DNA from: Labilithrix sp.
GTDB taxonomy: Bacteria > Myxococcota_A > Polyangia > Polyangiales > Polyangiaceae
Length of the DNA: 58,883 nt
Assembly (NCBI GenBank): GCA_019637195.1
Contig: JAHBWA010000044.1
Location: 1-58,883, forward strand
Direction: 5' to 3'
Below are positions 15,844 to 25,119 of this stretch, one piece after another. The notes under the pieces were generated by a model that saw only the letters and a program-made list of their open reading frames with translations, did no database searches and had not been told where the DNA came from. The position numbers were made by a program, and so were the translations under genes. Position 1 is the stretch's first letter. Each line of letters starts with the position of its first letter.

Positions 15844-18396
15844 ATGCGCTTGCGCAGTGTGCTGCCCTGGCTCCTTGGTATCGTCGTCGTCGGCGGCGCC
15901 GTGCCCGGACGAGCGTCGCTCGACGCGCGCGGCTCCGTCGATCGAAGCGAAGGGCGCGGCCCGCGCGAAGCGTCGCTCGCGCCGATCGGGCTCGGCGCGC
16001 TCCCGCTCGCGCTCCACCGGCGGGCGGCGCGCTACTTCGAGTCGATGCGCCGGACCTCGGACTCACCGTGGCACACCGCCCACCTCGTCGATCGCGCGAC
16101 GCCGATCCTCCGCCCCGGCGTCACGGGCGCGGCCTACTTCGAGGTCCCCGTCGCCGGACCGGAAGGCGAGCCGCGCGGCTACCTGCTCGTCTCGAACGGC
16201 GAGCACGACTTCCCCGTCGCCGGAGCGACCAAGGGCGGCGAGCCCGCGTCCGCGGCCCTCGTCGCCATGGCCCACGCGGAGGGCGAGGTCGTCGCGCGCG
16301 TCTGGATGCCCTCGCTCTTCGCGTTCGTCGCCGAGAACGCGCGCGGCGACGTCGTCGCGCAGATCGGCGCGCTCCCGCCGAAGGTCGACGGCCTCGACCG
16401 CGCGGCGCTCGACCGCGCGCCCCGCGAGCGCTGGGGCCGCGCCGTGAGCGCGCCGGGCGAGCCGCCGCGCGTCGAGCTCCCGACGGCGCTCGGCGGCCTG
16501 CGCTACGGCTCGTGGTCGTCGTGGGCCGAGTACCGCGCGGCGCGCGACGGCGCCGACGCGCTCGACGTCGAGGTGATGCGCCGGACCTCCGCGCCGGCGT
16601 GGGAGGAGGAGGCGCGCCTGGCGGGCGAGTACGAGGGCCTCGACCGCCTGGAGGTGCGCCGCGTCCCGTTGCTCACGCGCGGAGGAGCGACCTTCACGCT
16701 GCGCGGTCCGGGGGCGGCGCGCGTCGTCGCCGAGCGCGGCGACGACGCGGACGGCTACGCGTGGGTCGATCTCCACGCCGCCTCGGAGCCCGAGCGCGAG
16801 ACCGCAGAGCTCACCCTCGACATCGCCTACGGGAGCGGCGAGCGCGAGGTCCTCGGCTTCGCGATCGCGCCGCGGGTCCTCGGCGGACCGAGCCTCGCGC
16901 CTCCGCTGACCACGCCGACCGCCCGAACCCCGGTCCGCCCCGTCGCGCTCGCGTTCCCGACCTGCCGCCGCGTCGCGCTCCAGACGTGGGTCATGCGCTT
17001 CGTGGGCGCGATCGACGGCGGCGGCGCCGGGCTCCTGACCGACTCCTGGACCGCGGGCCCCTGGGAGACGTTCGACGTCGAGCGTCAGTCGGACGGAACG
17101 ATCGCGCTCCACAGCGGCCCCACCGGCTACTACGTGGCGGCCGGCGCCACGGACGCCGCGCCGATGACCGTGAGCTCGACGGCGGTGGGGGCGCGCGAGA
17201 GGTTCAGCGCGATCCCGTCCGATCGCGGGACGTTCGCGCTCCGCGCCGCCAGCGGGAAGTACGTCTCACAGGAGGTCCGCGACGCGAGCCGGGTGACCAC
17301 GAAGGCCACGACGATCGGGAAGGACGAGCAGTTCACGGTGCTCTGCGATCCTCCCGCCCCGACGTCGACGTTCCCCTGGGCGCGCGACGAGGTCGAGGCC
17401 TGGTCGAAACAGCGGAAGTACAACCAGGTCGACGGCTCGAAGGGCCCGAACCGCTCGGCGTGCGTGTCGGGGTGCGGCGCGACGGCGTGGGCCATGTTGA
17501 TCGGCCACGCCGACTTCGCGGCCGCCAACGGTCACCCCCGCTTCGGCGGGCTCACCCGGTTCTACACGGCGGACGGTGGGCGCGGACGCTCCGCGCGCGA
17601 GGCCGTCGCGCCCGAGTTTCAGGACCGCGGGATCGACAACATCACCGTCGAGCTGCGCGACGCGATGGGCGACTGGGGGCTCTCGGGGTGCACGGTGACC
17701 GGCTCCCGCTTCACGTCGCCCGTCCTGATGGCGCAGGCGAACCAGTACTTCTGGGGCCGCGTCCCCGCCCGCGTGATCGCCGAGTTCGACGCGGGGGGGA
17801 TCGGCACCGCCGCGGGCGCCGCGAACGTCGTGGCGTCGCTTCGGGCAGGCCACGTCACGGCCATCGGCACGGGTCACCTCGCGCACTACCCCGTCGCGTT
17901 CGGGATGCACGCGTTCTCGCCGCGTCGCTGGGTGGCGTCGACGAAGCGCTGGACCGAGCCGGACAGCACGGCGCGGACCGTGCTGGAGGTCAACTGGGGC
18001 TGGGGGCACTCGGCGAGCCGATCGGTGCCGCTCCACTCGTGGTTCAAGGGCATCGTCGACGCGACGCCGTACACGCGCGTCGACGCCGTCGCGCGCGACT
18101 GCAGCCTCCGCGCCCAATCGGGCGCGCTCGCGGCGAACACCCGGATGGACCGGGACTACCGGTGCCGGACGCACTTCGAGTCGGGCGAGCGTCACGTGGC
18201 CTTCGAGGTCGCCGAGCGCCTCGTCCAGCGCGAGCTGATGGCGAGCGCGACCGCGCGACGGCTGAAGGTGTGCATGCTGAAGTCGACCGACATCCAGTGC
18301 GCGCCCTGCAACACGACCGATCGGCTCATCGTCCGCGTCACGACGGTGAACGCGAACGCGAGCTGTCCGGCCGACACCGTGCACGAGATGCAGTGA
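15844..18396 (+). CDS. Secreted papain-fold (C10/C39-like) peptidase with fascin-like beta-trefoil
   Basis: 850 residues from ATG 15844; signal 'MRLRSVLPWLLGIVVVGGAV' up to about residue 24. The N-terminal third has 'GAAYFEVPVAGPEGEPRGYL', then 'VSNGEHDFPVAGAT', resembling the pro-region of C10 (streptopain-type) peptidases. Residues about 380-500 form a fascin-like trefoil repeat ('IALHSGPTGYYVAAG', 'TFALRAASGKYVSQE'). The C-terminal catalytic part has the nucleophile region 'SGCGATAWAM' with C544, a histidine region 'GHLAHYPVAFGM' (H681 likely) and 'EVNWGWGHS' with N717, the typical closing motif of this clan. Likely an extracellular protease activated by removal of its pro-region. Substrate unknown; a peptide-processing role is not supported by neighbours. 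Confidence 0.75.
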   Translation: MRLRSVLPWLLGIVVVGGAVPGRASLDARGSVDRSEGRGPREASLAPIGLGALPLALHRRAARYFESMRRTSDSPWHTAHLVDRATPILRPGVTGAAYFEVPVAGPEGEPRGYLLVSNGEHDFPVAGATKGGEPASAALVAMAHAEGEVVARVWMPSLFAFVAENARGDVVAQIGALPPKVDGLDRAALDRAPRERWGRAVSAPGEPPRVELPTALGGLRYGSWSSWAEYRAARDGADALDVEVMRRTSAPAWEEEARLAGEYEGLDRLEVRRVPLLTRGGATFTLRGPGAARVVAERGDDADGYAWVDLHAASEPERETAELTLDIAYGSGEREVLGFAIAPRVLGGPSLAPPLTTPTARTPVRPVALAFPTCRRVALQTWVMRFVGAIDGGGAGLLTDSWTAGPWETFDVERQSDGTIALHSGPTGYYVAAGATDAAPMTVSSTAVGARERFSAIPSDRGTFALRAASGKYVSQEVRDASRVTTKATTIGKDEQFTVLCDPPAPTSTFPWARDEVEAWSKQRKYNQVDGSKGPNRSACVSGCGATAWAMLIGHADFAAANGHPRFGGLTRFYTADGGRGRSAREAVAPEFQDRGIDNITVELRDAMGDWGLSGCTVTGSRFTSPVLMAQANQYFWGRVPARVIAEFDAGGIGTAAGAANVVASLRAGHVTAIGTGHLAHYPVAFGMHAFSPRRWVASTKRWTEPDSTARTVLEVNWGWGHSASRSVPLHSWFKGIVDATPYTRVDAVARDCSLRAQSGALAANTRMDRDYRCRTHFESGERHVAFEVAERLVQRELMASATARRLKVCMLKSTDIQCAPCNTTDRLIVRVTTVNANASCPADTVHEMQ

Positions 18397-18702
18397 GGCG
18401 GCGAGGCGACGCGATGCGAACGCCGGCGCGCACGCAGCCGCGGCCCGCCGCGAGGCGCGGCGCCTCGCGGCGATCGCTTTTGAGCTGGCGCGGGGCGAGC
18501 CTGGGATGACGCGACCACGCCCTTCGGCCTCGCGCGTCGTCCCCCCTCCTCGACGACCTCGAGACGTTCCATCAGGCCCGCGGTACGCGTCCTCCCCCCA
18601 CGGAACGACCGCGGCGGATCGTGCGCTTGTTCAGCGAGCGGCGCGATCGCGAGAGCCGCGCGCGGGCTGGTGAGCCCCCGACAAACGTGAGACGTTGGTC
18701 GC
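18397..18702. other. Intergenic region (306 bases)
   Basis: No convincing gene. It probably holds the promoter of the winged-helix/ATPase gene. The only clear element is a small palindrome near its right end (18684-18696). Confidence 0.5.
18684..18696. promoter_or_regulatory. Small palindrome before the winged-helix/STAND gene
   Basis: AACGT-GAG-ACGTT, perfect 5-bp arms, seven bases before the start codon. It could be an operator for autoregulation, but a motif this short is weak evidence. Confidence 0.3.
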
Positions 18703-20796
18703 ATGCGGTACTGCTTCGACGACTTCGAGCTCGACGAGGACGGGCGGGAGCTGCGCCGGAGGACCCGAGACACGGCGAACACGTCCTCGCGAGTCGAGGC
18801 GGCCCCGAAGGTGCTCGCCTTCCTCCGCACCCTCGTCCGCCGTGCGCCGAGCGTGGTGACCCGCGGCGAGCTCCTCGAGGCCGTGTGGCAGGGGCAGGTA
18901 GTGAGCCCGAGCGCGGTCAACACGGTGGTGAAATCGCTGCGCCGGACCCTCGACGACGACGACCAGCGGTTCATCCGCACCGTGCACGGCATCGGCTACG
19001 CGTTCGTGACGCCGGTCGAGCGACACGGAGCCGTCGTCCCCTCGGCGTTGAGCGACGCCCGCGAGCGCCTCTTCGTCGGGCGTGACGCAGAGCTCCGGCG
19101 GCTCGCCGCCTGGGTCACGGATCCGTCGTCCGACGCCACCCGGCTCTTCTGGGTCCACGGGGTCGGCGGCATCGGCAAGACCTCGCTCCTCCATCGGCTC
19201 GAGTCGTCGGCGCTCGAGCACGACGTGTCCGTCGTCACGATCTCCTGCGCCCACGTCCGGCCGAGCCCCGAAGCGCTGATGGAGGCGATCGCTGCGAGCT
19301 GCGGGGTCGCGACGGCGAGCGCGATCCCCGACGCGCTCGCCGCGCTCCCGGCCGGGCTCCTGGCGCTCGACGGCTACGAGGCGCTCGGGGGGATCGACGA
19401 CTGGCTGCGCGAGCGGTTCGTGCAACGATTGCCCCCCGGATGGCGCCTCGTGCTCTCCGGCCGAAACCCGCCCGGCATGCGATGGCGGGTCGATCCGATC
19501 TGGACAAAGGCCGCCGAGGTCCCGCTCGGAGACCTGAGCCTCGACGAGGCCAGCGCGCTGCTCGAACGCCGCGGCGTCGCGCCGACGGAGCGCGACTCGA
19601 TCCTGCGCTTGGCGGGCGGCCATCCGCTGACGCTCGTGCTCGCGACGGACTCCCTACGCCGCACGGGGCGCTTCGACGGCTCCCTGCCGGACGCGACGGA
19701 CGGGCTCGCGACGGCGCTGCTCGACTCGTTCGTGAGGGAGGCTCCTTCGAAGCAACACCGCGACGCGCTCGACTGCCTCGCCGTCGTCGACGCGCTCGAC
19801 GAACCGCTCCTCGCCGCCATGTTGGGAGACGACACCTCCGCGAGCGGGTACTTCGACTGGCTGTCGACGCTCGGGATGGTCGAGAGGCACCCGGCGGGAT
19901 TGGCGCTTCACGATCTCGCCAAGTCGACGCTCACCGCGAACCTCGCCTGGCGAAATGCCCCGCGCCTCGGGCTCCTCGTCGAGCGCGCCCACATGAAGCT
20001 GTTCGCCGAGCTCGAGAGCACCGCCTCGCCCGAGCGGCGTCGTCGCCTCGTCGCCTCGATCTGGCGCCTCCTCGATCTCCACCCCGCGATCGCTCCGCTG
20101 ATGCCGCTCCCCAAGCTCTCCGGAGCGCCGAGCATCGCCGATCTCGACGCGATCGAGCGATACGTCGATCGCTTCGAGGGCGCTGCCAGCGCGGCCGCGC
20201 TGCGCTACTGGTTGGCGCGCGATCCGACGTGCGCCCGCGTCGTTCGCGACCAGGACGGCGCGATGCTCGGCTACTCCGTCTTCCTCAAGATCGAGCCGCA
20301 CGACGACGAGGCGCGAGCCGTCGATCCCGTGCTCGGCGTGCTCGACGCCTCGCTCGAGCGCGTCGGCAAGTACTCCGTGACGCGCTGGTTCGCCGACTGC
20401 CGGGCCTACCACGACGTCACGCCCGTCTCGAGCGGCTGCCACATCATCAATGCGGAGCGCGAGCTCGGCGCTCTCGACGGAGAACTCTGCTGCCATTTCA
20501 TGCTCATGTCGAACCCCGAAGCTTGGAAGCCCCTGGTCCGCATCGCCAACGTCGAACAGAAGATGGTGAACGTGATGATCGACGACCGTCGCCTCATCGC
20601 GTTCGCTCACGACATGCGTGGCCAGACGCTCCTGACGTGGTTCCGTGCGTTCTCGCGCAGGATCACGGAGACGCTGACGACGGGCGCGGGGTTCGACGAC
20701 GGAGGAGCGCGCAATATCCCCTCGTCGACGGCGGATCGGCGCCCGGCGCTGGGGGCGCCGCGAGCGTCGATCCACGCGACGCTCGGGCGCCCGTAG
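18703..20796 (+). CDS. OmpR-type winged helix fused to STAND-type ATPase and a GNAT-like C-terminal region
   Basis: 697 residues. Residues 1-105 are a DNA-binding winged helix of the OmpR/CadC class ('TRGELLEAVWQGQVVSPSAV', 'FIRTVHGIGYAFV'). Residues about 120-420 are a STAND/NACHT-type ATPase: 'FVGRDAELRRLAAW', P-loop GVGGIGKTS (about 153-161), 'LLALDGYEAL' as Walker B and 'LAGGHPLTLVLA' as the GxP sensor segment. No TPR repeats follow. Residues about 500-690 instead resemble an acyltransferase/GNAT-like fold ('LRYWLARDPTCARVV', 'GAMLGYSVFLKI'); this last call is tentative. It is a single-protein, ligand- or ATP-gated transcription regulator by design. The target is unknown. Confidence 0.75.
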   Translation: MRYCFDDFELDEDGRELRRRTRDTANTSSRVEAAPKVLAFLRTLVRRAPSVVTRGELLEAVWQGQVVSPSAVNTVVKSLRRTLDDDDQRFIRTVHGIGYAFVTPVERHGAVVPSALSDARERLFVGRDAELRRLAAWVTDPSSDATRLFWVHGVGGIGKTSLLHRLESSALEHDVSVVTISCAHVRPSPEALMEAIAASCGVATASAIPDALAALPAGLLALDGYEALGGIDDWLRERFVQRLPPGWRLVLSGRNPPGMRWRVDPIWTKAAEVPLGDLSLDEASALLERRGVAPTERDSILRLAGGHPLTLVLATDSLRRTGRFDGSLPDATDGLATALLDSFVREAPSKQHRDALDCLAVVDALDEPLLAAMLGDDTSASGYFDWLSTLGMVERHPAGLALHDLAKSTLTANLAWRNAPRLGLLVERAHMKLFAELESTASPERRRRLVASIWRLLDLHPAIAPLMPLPKLSGAPSIADLDAIERYVDRFEGAASAAALRYWLARDPTCARVVRDQDGAMLGYSVFLKIEPHDDEARAVDPVLGVLDASLERVGKYSVTRWFADCRAYHDVTPVSSGCHIINAERELGALDGELCCHFMLMSNPEAWKPLVRIANVEQKMVNVMIDDRRLIAFAHDMRGQTLLTWFRAFSRRITETLTTGAGFDDGGARNIPSSTADRRPALGAPRASIHATLGRP

Positions 20797-21146
20797 GTGA
20801 CCGCCGTCGCGCGCCCGAGCGGGGGCCGCCGGCACCATGAGCCCGGCGCGCGGAGGAGCCGACCGCTCCTCCCGCGGTCGCCGCGCCCTTTCGATTTCAC
20901 GAGCGCCACGGATTCGGAATCGGTTTGGAGCATCGGGCGGCACGTCTATCATCGCGGACACGACGACCCCTTCTCGCTGGGTGGGGGGTCGCGATGGGGG
21001 CGTATCGTGTCGGCGGCGCGCGGATCGCGCTGCCTAAGGAGTCGGCGGCGCAGAGCTGCGCAGCCGCCTCCTCGTCCGAGTCGCACGGCCGGGCTGGCCG
21101 AACCTACGTGAGTGCTCGGTCGAGCTGCCCGTCAGGAAGCGGCCCG
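20797..21146. other. Intergenic region between convergent genes (350 bases)
   Basis: Between the ends of two convergent genes. Apart from the stem-loop at 20852-20872 nothing is recognised. Short open frames here have no start context or similarity to known proteins. Confidence 0.5.
20852..20872. terminator. Stem-loop after the STAND-ATPase gene
   Basis: Perfect 8-bp stem GGAGGAGC / GCTCCTCC with a 5-base loop, 56 bases past the stop. No T tract follows, as is common in GC-rich genomes. Confidence 0.4.
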
Positions 21147-21797
21147 TCAGAAGGACGTCGAGAGACCGACGCCGGCCACGGTCGGTGAGAGCAGCGGCCG
21201 CACGCTCACCTCGCTCGCGCGCTCGACCGGCACCTTCTTCACGCCCACGAGGAGCATGGTGAGCCCACCACCGAGGAGGACGGCCGAGGCGGCGAGGCCG
21301 CCGTAGATCGTCGCGTCGTGCCTGCCGCAATTGGCAGGGCGCGGGCGAGGCTGACCGAGGAACGCGGCCTGCTGGGCGTCGCTCGACTCATCGAACGTGC
21401 ACATGCTCTTCGAGGCCGCGCCCCAGAACGCGACGGTCCCTGCGACGGGGACGAGCGCCAGCGAGACGATGCCCGCCACGAAGAGCCCCGTGGAGCGCCG
21501 CTCCATTCGAGGCGCAGCCCTCCGCGCCTCCGCCGGCGTCTCGTCGCTCGGCGGCGCTGGGGGCTCCGCGATCATCGTCGGCGGCGGCGCCGGCGCGACC
21601 TCCGTAGCCGGCGGGTCGACGATCGTCGTCGGCGGCGCCGGCGCGACCTCCGTAGCCGGCGGGTCGACGCACACCCCTTCGACGCAGATTCGCTCGCCCT
21701 TGCACTCGATGTCGGTGGTGCACTCGGCTCGCGCCTCGCGGGACAGAGCGACACCGAGGGTGAGCGCGGCGAGGCCAGCGAGCGTTCGAAGGTCCAT
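21147..21797 (-). CDS. Exported protein with Cys motif, Pro-rich tandem repeat and two membrane segments
   Basis: 216 residues from ATG 21797 (MDLRTLAGLAALTLGVALS, signal cleaved after AEA-like ARA/E). An alternative ATG 45 bases upstream adds a polar stretch before the signal. 'CTTDIECKGERICVEGVC' is a four-cysteine motif common in Myxococcota surface proteins. A 16-residue unit, DPPATEVAPAPPTTIV, is then repeated, encoded by a 48-base tandem DNA repeat (about 21583-21668). Two hydrophobic segments ('GLFVAGIVSLALVPVAGTVA' and 'GGLAASAVLLGGGLTMLLVG') would anchor it. Function unknown. Confidence 0.7.
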   Translation of the reverse strand: MDLRTLAGLAALTLGVALSREARAECTTDIECKGERICVEGVCVDPPATEVAPAPPTTIVDPPATEVAPAPPPTMIAEPPAPPSDETPAEARRAAPRMERRSTGLFVAGIVSLALVPVAGTVAFWGAASKSMCTFDESSDAQQAAFLGQPRPRPANCGRHDATIYGGLAASAVLLGGGLTMLLVGVKKVPVERASEVSVRPLLSPTVAGVGLSTSF

Positions 21798-21945
21798 CGA
21801 ACGCTCCAGGCTAAACGAGGGGCATCGCGCCCGAAACGACATCGTCGTTCAATTCGGCATTTATGTAGCCCGATCGACCACACGAGCGAGCGGGGGACGC
21901 CCGAGTCACGTCGACCGACGCGCCCGCCCTCGTGAACCGCGCGCG

Positions 21946-23421
21946 TCAGGTACCGCAGAACGTGCGGTAGTCGTCCATCGCGGGGCCGGGCGGCTCGGCG
22001 AGGTGCGCGTGCGCGGGCTGGTCGTCGTACGGGCGCGAGAGGACGTCCAGCAGCGTCTCGAACGGGCCGTAGTCACCGTTCAGGACGGCGGCGGCGAGGG
22101 CCTCCTCGACGCGCTGGTTCCGCGGGACGAACGCCGGGCTCACGCGCTCCATCGACGCGCGGCGGGCCTCCGGCGTCGTCTCCTCGCGCGCGAGGCGCGC
22201 GCGCCAGGTCTCGGCCCACGCGTGGAACGCGCCGGGCTCCGCGAAGAGCGACGCGACGGCGGCGTCGGCCGACGCGTCGGCGGCCGACGCCGCGAGCCGG
22301 CGGAAGAAGAGCGTGAAGTCGACATGGCCGGACGCGAGGCGCTCGAGCAGATCGGCGGCGAGCGCGGCGTCGCCGCCCTCCTCGCGCGCGAGCCCGAGCT
22401 TCGCCCGCAGCACGCGGCCGTACGCGGCTTCGAAGACCGACGGGAAGCGCTCGAGCTCCGCCGTCGCGAGCCGGACGGCCTCGTCCTCGTCGTCGTGGAT
22501 CAGCGGGAGGACGGCCTCGCCGAGGCGCGCGAGGTTCCACTGCGCGATGCGCGGCTGGTTGCCGAACGCGTAGCGACCGCCGCGATCGATCGAGCTGAAG
22601 CGCTTCCGCGGATCGTACGTGTCGAGGAACGCGCAGGGGCCGTAGTCGATGGTTTCGCCCGAGATCGACGTGTTGTCGGTGTTCATCACGCCGTGCACGA
22701 ACCCGACGCCGAGCCACCTCGCCACGAGGCTCGCCTGCGCGTCGACCACGCACGCGAGGAGCGCGAGCGCGTCGCTCCCCTCCCCCGAGGCTCGCGCGCC
22801 CGGGTAGTGGCGCGCGAGCGCGTACGACGCCAGCGTGGAGAGCGCCTCGCGGTCGTCCTTCGCGGCGAAGTACTCGAACGTCCCCACGCGGATGTGGCTC
22901 GCCGCGACGCGCGTGAGGACCGCGCCCGGCAAGAGCTCCTCTCGCGCGACGGGGCTGCCCGTCGTCACGGCGGCGAGCGCGCGCGTCGTCGGGACGCCGA
23001 GCGCGGCCATCGCCTCGCTGACGAGGTACTCGCGGAGCACGGGGCCGAGCGCCGCGCGGCCGTCACCGCCGCGCGAGAACGGCGTACGCCCGGCGCCCTT
23101 CAGCTGGACGTCGCGCCGGAGGCCGTCTTTGCCGACGACCTCGCCGAGGAGAATCGCGCGGCCGTCGCCGAGCCGCGGGACGAACTGCCCGAACTGGTGC
23201 CCGGCGTAGGCGAGCGCGATCGCGTCCGCCCCCGGCGGCACGACGTTGCCCGCGAGGACCTCCACGCCGCCCGGCGAGGCGAGCGCCTCCGCATCGACGC
23301 CGAGCAGCTCGGCGAGCGGGCGGTTGACCTTGATCAGACGCGGCGCGGGGGCCGAGGCGGGCGTCGCGCGCTCGAAGAAGCGCGCTGGGAGCCGGGCGTA
23401 CGTGTTGTCGAAAGCGAACAT
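21946..23421 (-). CDS. selO: Protein adenylyltransferase SelO (YdiU/UPF0061 family)
   Basis: 491 residues, the usual length for the bacterial family. SelO is a pseudokinase-fold enzyme that binds ATP in a flipped orientation and transfers AMP to Ser, Thr or Tyr of target proteins in redox stress. Recognisable stretches are 'YAGHQFGQFVPRLGDGRAIL', 'DVQLKGAGRTPFSRGGDGRA', 'LREYLVSEAMAALGVPTTRA', 'HGVMNTDNTSISGETIDYGP' and the C-terminal TFCGT. Bacterial SelO ends with Cys, not selenocysteine, and the same cysteine is present here. It stands alone, with a divergent 545-base region upstream. Confidence 0.95.
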   Translation of the reverse strand: MFAFDNTYARLPARFFERATPASAPAPRLIKVNRPLAELLGVDAEALASPGGVEVLAGNVVPPGADAIALAYAGHQFGQFVPRLGDGRAILLGEVVGKDGLRRDVQLKGAGRTPFSRGGDGRAALGPVLREYLVSEAMAALGVPTTRALAAVTTGSPVAREELLPGAVLTRVAASHIRVGTFEYFAAKDDREALSTLASYALARHYPGARASGEGSDALALLACVVDAQASLVARWLGVGFVHGVMNTDNTSISGETIDYGPCAFLDTYDPRKRFSSIDRGGRYAFGNQPRIAQWNLARLGEAVLPLIHDDEDEAVRLATAELERFPSVFEAAYGRVLRAKLGLAREEGGDAALAADLLERLASGHVDFTLFFRRLAASAADASADAAVASLFAEPGAFHAWAETWRARLAREETTPEARRASMERVSPAFVPRNQRVEEALAAAVLNGDYGPFETLLDVLSRPYDDQPAHAHLAEPPGPAMDDYRTFCGT

Positions 23422-23966
23422 CCAGCGCGCAGCCTACGCCCACTCGCGCCAAACGGGGCGTCGCACGAGTCTCGCCGTCTCGAAGCGCCGCCCGAGCTCG
23501 AGACGGCCGCAGGTACGCGCAGCTCGAGCTTCGCCTACCGCGAGACCGTCGCCGGTCGCGCGTGCTCGGCGCAGCTCGACGGATCGTCTCCCCGCCGAGC
23601 GCTGCCCGTGCCCTCCGAACCGCGGCCGCCGGCGAACGTCGCTGCAGCGAACGCTGCCGCGGCGACGAACGCTCGCGCTCTTCGCGCCGAACGCCGGACG
23701 GTCGGACCTCTGCTTCTTCTCAACGCCAACACCCACGCCTCCGCAGCGCCTGCCTCCGCTCTTGTCGCTGCATCGCTCGCAAGCGGGTCATGCTGCGCTC
23801 ATCCGGGACGAGCGGTCGCACGAGGCTGCACGGCCCGGCCGGACCCGATACGACGAGCTCGACGCTCGCGACGGGTGAGAGCACGCAGCTGAGCCGCCAC
23901 GCACGACGCCAGGCCCGCCCACAGCGGCACGCGCGTTGCTCCACGTGTCGCCGAGGGAACACGGTC
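23422..23966. other. Divergent intergenic region (545 bases)
   Basis: Between selO and the gene at 23967. No credible gene: the open frames on both strands are Arg/Ala-rich, lack a ribosome site and show no domain. It should carry the promoters of both flanking genes, though no clear -35/-10 pair stands out. Confidence 0.5.
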
Positions 23967-24551
23967 ATGACCGAAACGAACATCGCCTGGATCGTCGTCG
24001 GCGCGCTGGTGTTGGTGGCGCTCGCCATCGTGGTGCCGATGCTGCTCGCCCGAATGACACGACAGCGCGCCATCGCCCTGCGCGAGCGGTTCGGCCCCGA
24101 GTACGATCGTACCGTCGAGCGCTACGGCCCGCGGCGGGGGCAACGCGTCCTCGCCGCGCGCGCTAGGCACGTCGAGGAGATCGAGCTGCACGAGCTCAGC
24201 GAGGCCGATCGCGAGCGCTTCACCTCCGCCTGGACGAGCCTCCAGGGACAATTCGTCGACGATCCACGCGGCGCCGTCGGGCACGCCAACGAGCTGATCA
24301 AGGAGGTCATGCGCGCCCGCGGCTACTCCGCCGACAGCGGCTTCGAGCAGCGCGCCGCGGACCTCTCCGTCGATCACCCCGACGTCGTCCAGCACTACCG
24401 CGCCGCGCGCGAGCTCGCGCAAGCCGGGGCCGGCGCCCGGATGAACACCGAGGAGCTGCGGCAAGCGTTCGTGCACTACCGCGCGCTGTTCGCCGATCTG
24501 CTCCAGCCGGGCCCGGCCGGCCCGACGACGCTCACGCCCGCGCCCGCCTGA
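23967..24551 (+). CDS. Single-span membrane protein (secreted-like hypothetical)
   Basis: 194 residues from ATG 23967 (preceded by GAGGGAAC). One N-terminal membrane helix, 'IAWIVVGALVLVALAIVVPM' (6-25), is followed by a cytoplasmic or periplasmic helical region. 'FGPEYDRTVERYGPRRG', then 'AARARHVEEIELHELSEADR' and 'WTSLQGQFVDDPRGAVGHAN' form a pattern known from conserved hypothetical proteins of actinobacteria and Myxococcota ('fgpEYdrtv...R..aE.eL..R...v..l.l..Ls...r.ry...W...Q..FvddP..Av..Ad.L' in outline). The family is recognised by pattern; its function is unknown. Confidence 0.75.
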   Translation: MTETNIAWIVVGALVLVALAIVVPMLLARMTRQRAIALRERFGPEYDRTVERYGPRRGQRVLAARARHVEEIELHELSEADRERFTSAWTSLQGQFVDDPRGAVGHANELIKEVMRARGYSADSGFEQRAADLSVDHPDVVQHYRAARELAQAGAGARMNTEELRQAFVHYRALFADLLQPGPAGPTTLTPAPA

Positions 24552-24662
24552 CGCCGCCTCCCCAAGCTCTACGAATCCGAGCTACGCTCGAGGTTCCATG
24601 CGCTCTGGTCCCGTGGTCTCGACGCGCTCGAGCCGCTCGTCCATCACCACGCGCGAATCGCG

Positions 24663-25049
24663 ATGAGCCGCTGGGACCTCCCGCGCGAGCGTGCACGACG
24701 ACCTCCCCGAGGAGCCGCGCCCTCGCGAGCGCCCATCGCGGCGGCGGCGGCATACGGGCTCATCGGCGCGCTCGTCATGGCCTGCGCCGTCCGCGAGCCG
24801 GAGCCACCGAAGGTGCCCCTCGGCCGGCGCGCCTCGATCGACTTCGGATGTCCCGCCGAGAAGCTGCACATCACGAGCGACGACGACGTCCTGTGGACGG
24901 TGCGCGGCTGCAACAAGTACGGCTTTTACGAGCGGAGGTGCTCCCAGTGCATGGACATGCTCGTCTCGGGAGCCGCAGGCTTCCCGATCACCAGCAGCTG
25001 CGACTGTGAATGGGTGCTCACGACGGGGCGCCGTCCTCCGAAGCGGTGA
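24663..25049 (+). CDS. Small Cys-rich lipoprotein-like protein
   Basis: 128 residues. A basic N-terminus, a hydrophobic stretch and 'GALVMAC' (C41) suggest export and lipidation. The mature part has seven Cys, with 'FGCPAEKLHITSDDDVLWTV', 'RGCNKYGFYERRCSQC' and 'SSCDCEWVL'. The 'GCp...l.......w.v.GCgk...Y' pattern recurs in small exported proteins of Myxococcota. Function unknown. It lies 70 bases before the DRE-TIM gene on the same strand. Confidence 0.6.
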   Translation: MSRWDLPRERARRPPRGAAPSRAPIAAAAAYGLIGALVMACAVREPEPPKVPLGRRASIDFGCPAEKLHITSDDDVLWTVRGCNKYGFYERRCSQCMDMLVSGAAGFPITSSCDCEWVLTTGRRPPKR

Positions 25050-25119
25050 CGGGCGCCCCCCTCACGCGAGGGACCTTCGGGCGTAGATCGGCGGGCCGGA
25101 GCCCCCTACCCTCCGGCGG

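Noticed and set aside
21397..23892. Long open frame on the plus strand across selO (831 codons)
   Set aside because: It runs opposite the clearly recognisable SelO, is Arg/Ala-rich and has no domain; antisense frames stay open in such GC-rich DNA.
23422..23966. Small genes in the 545-base gap before selO
   Set aside because: Several open frames on both strands, but none has a ribosome site, domain or codon pattern better than the others.
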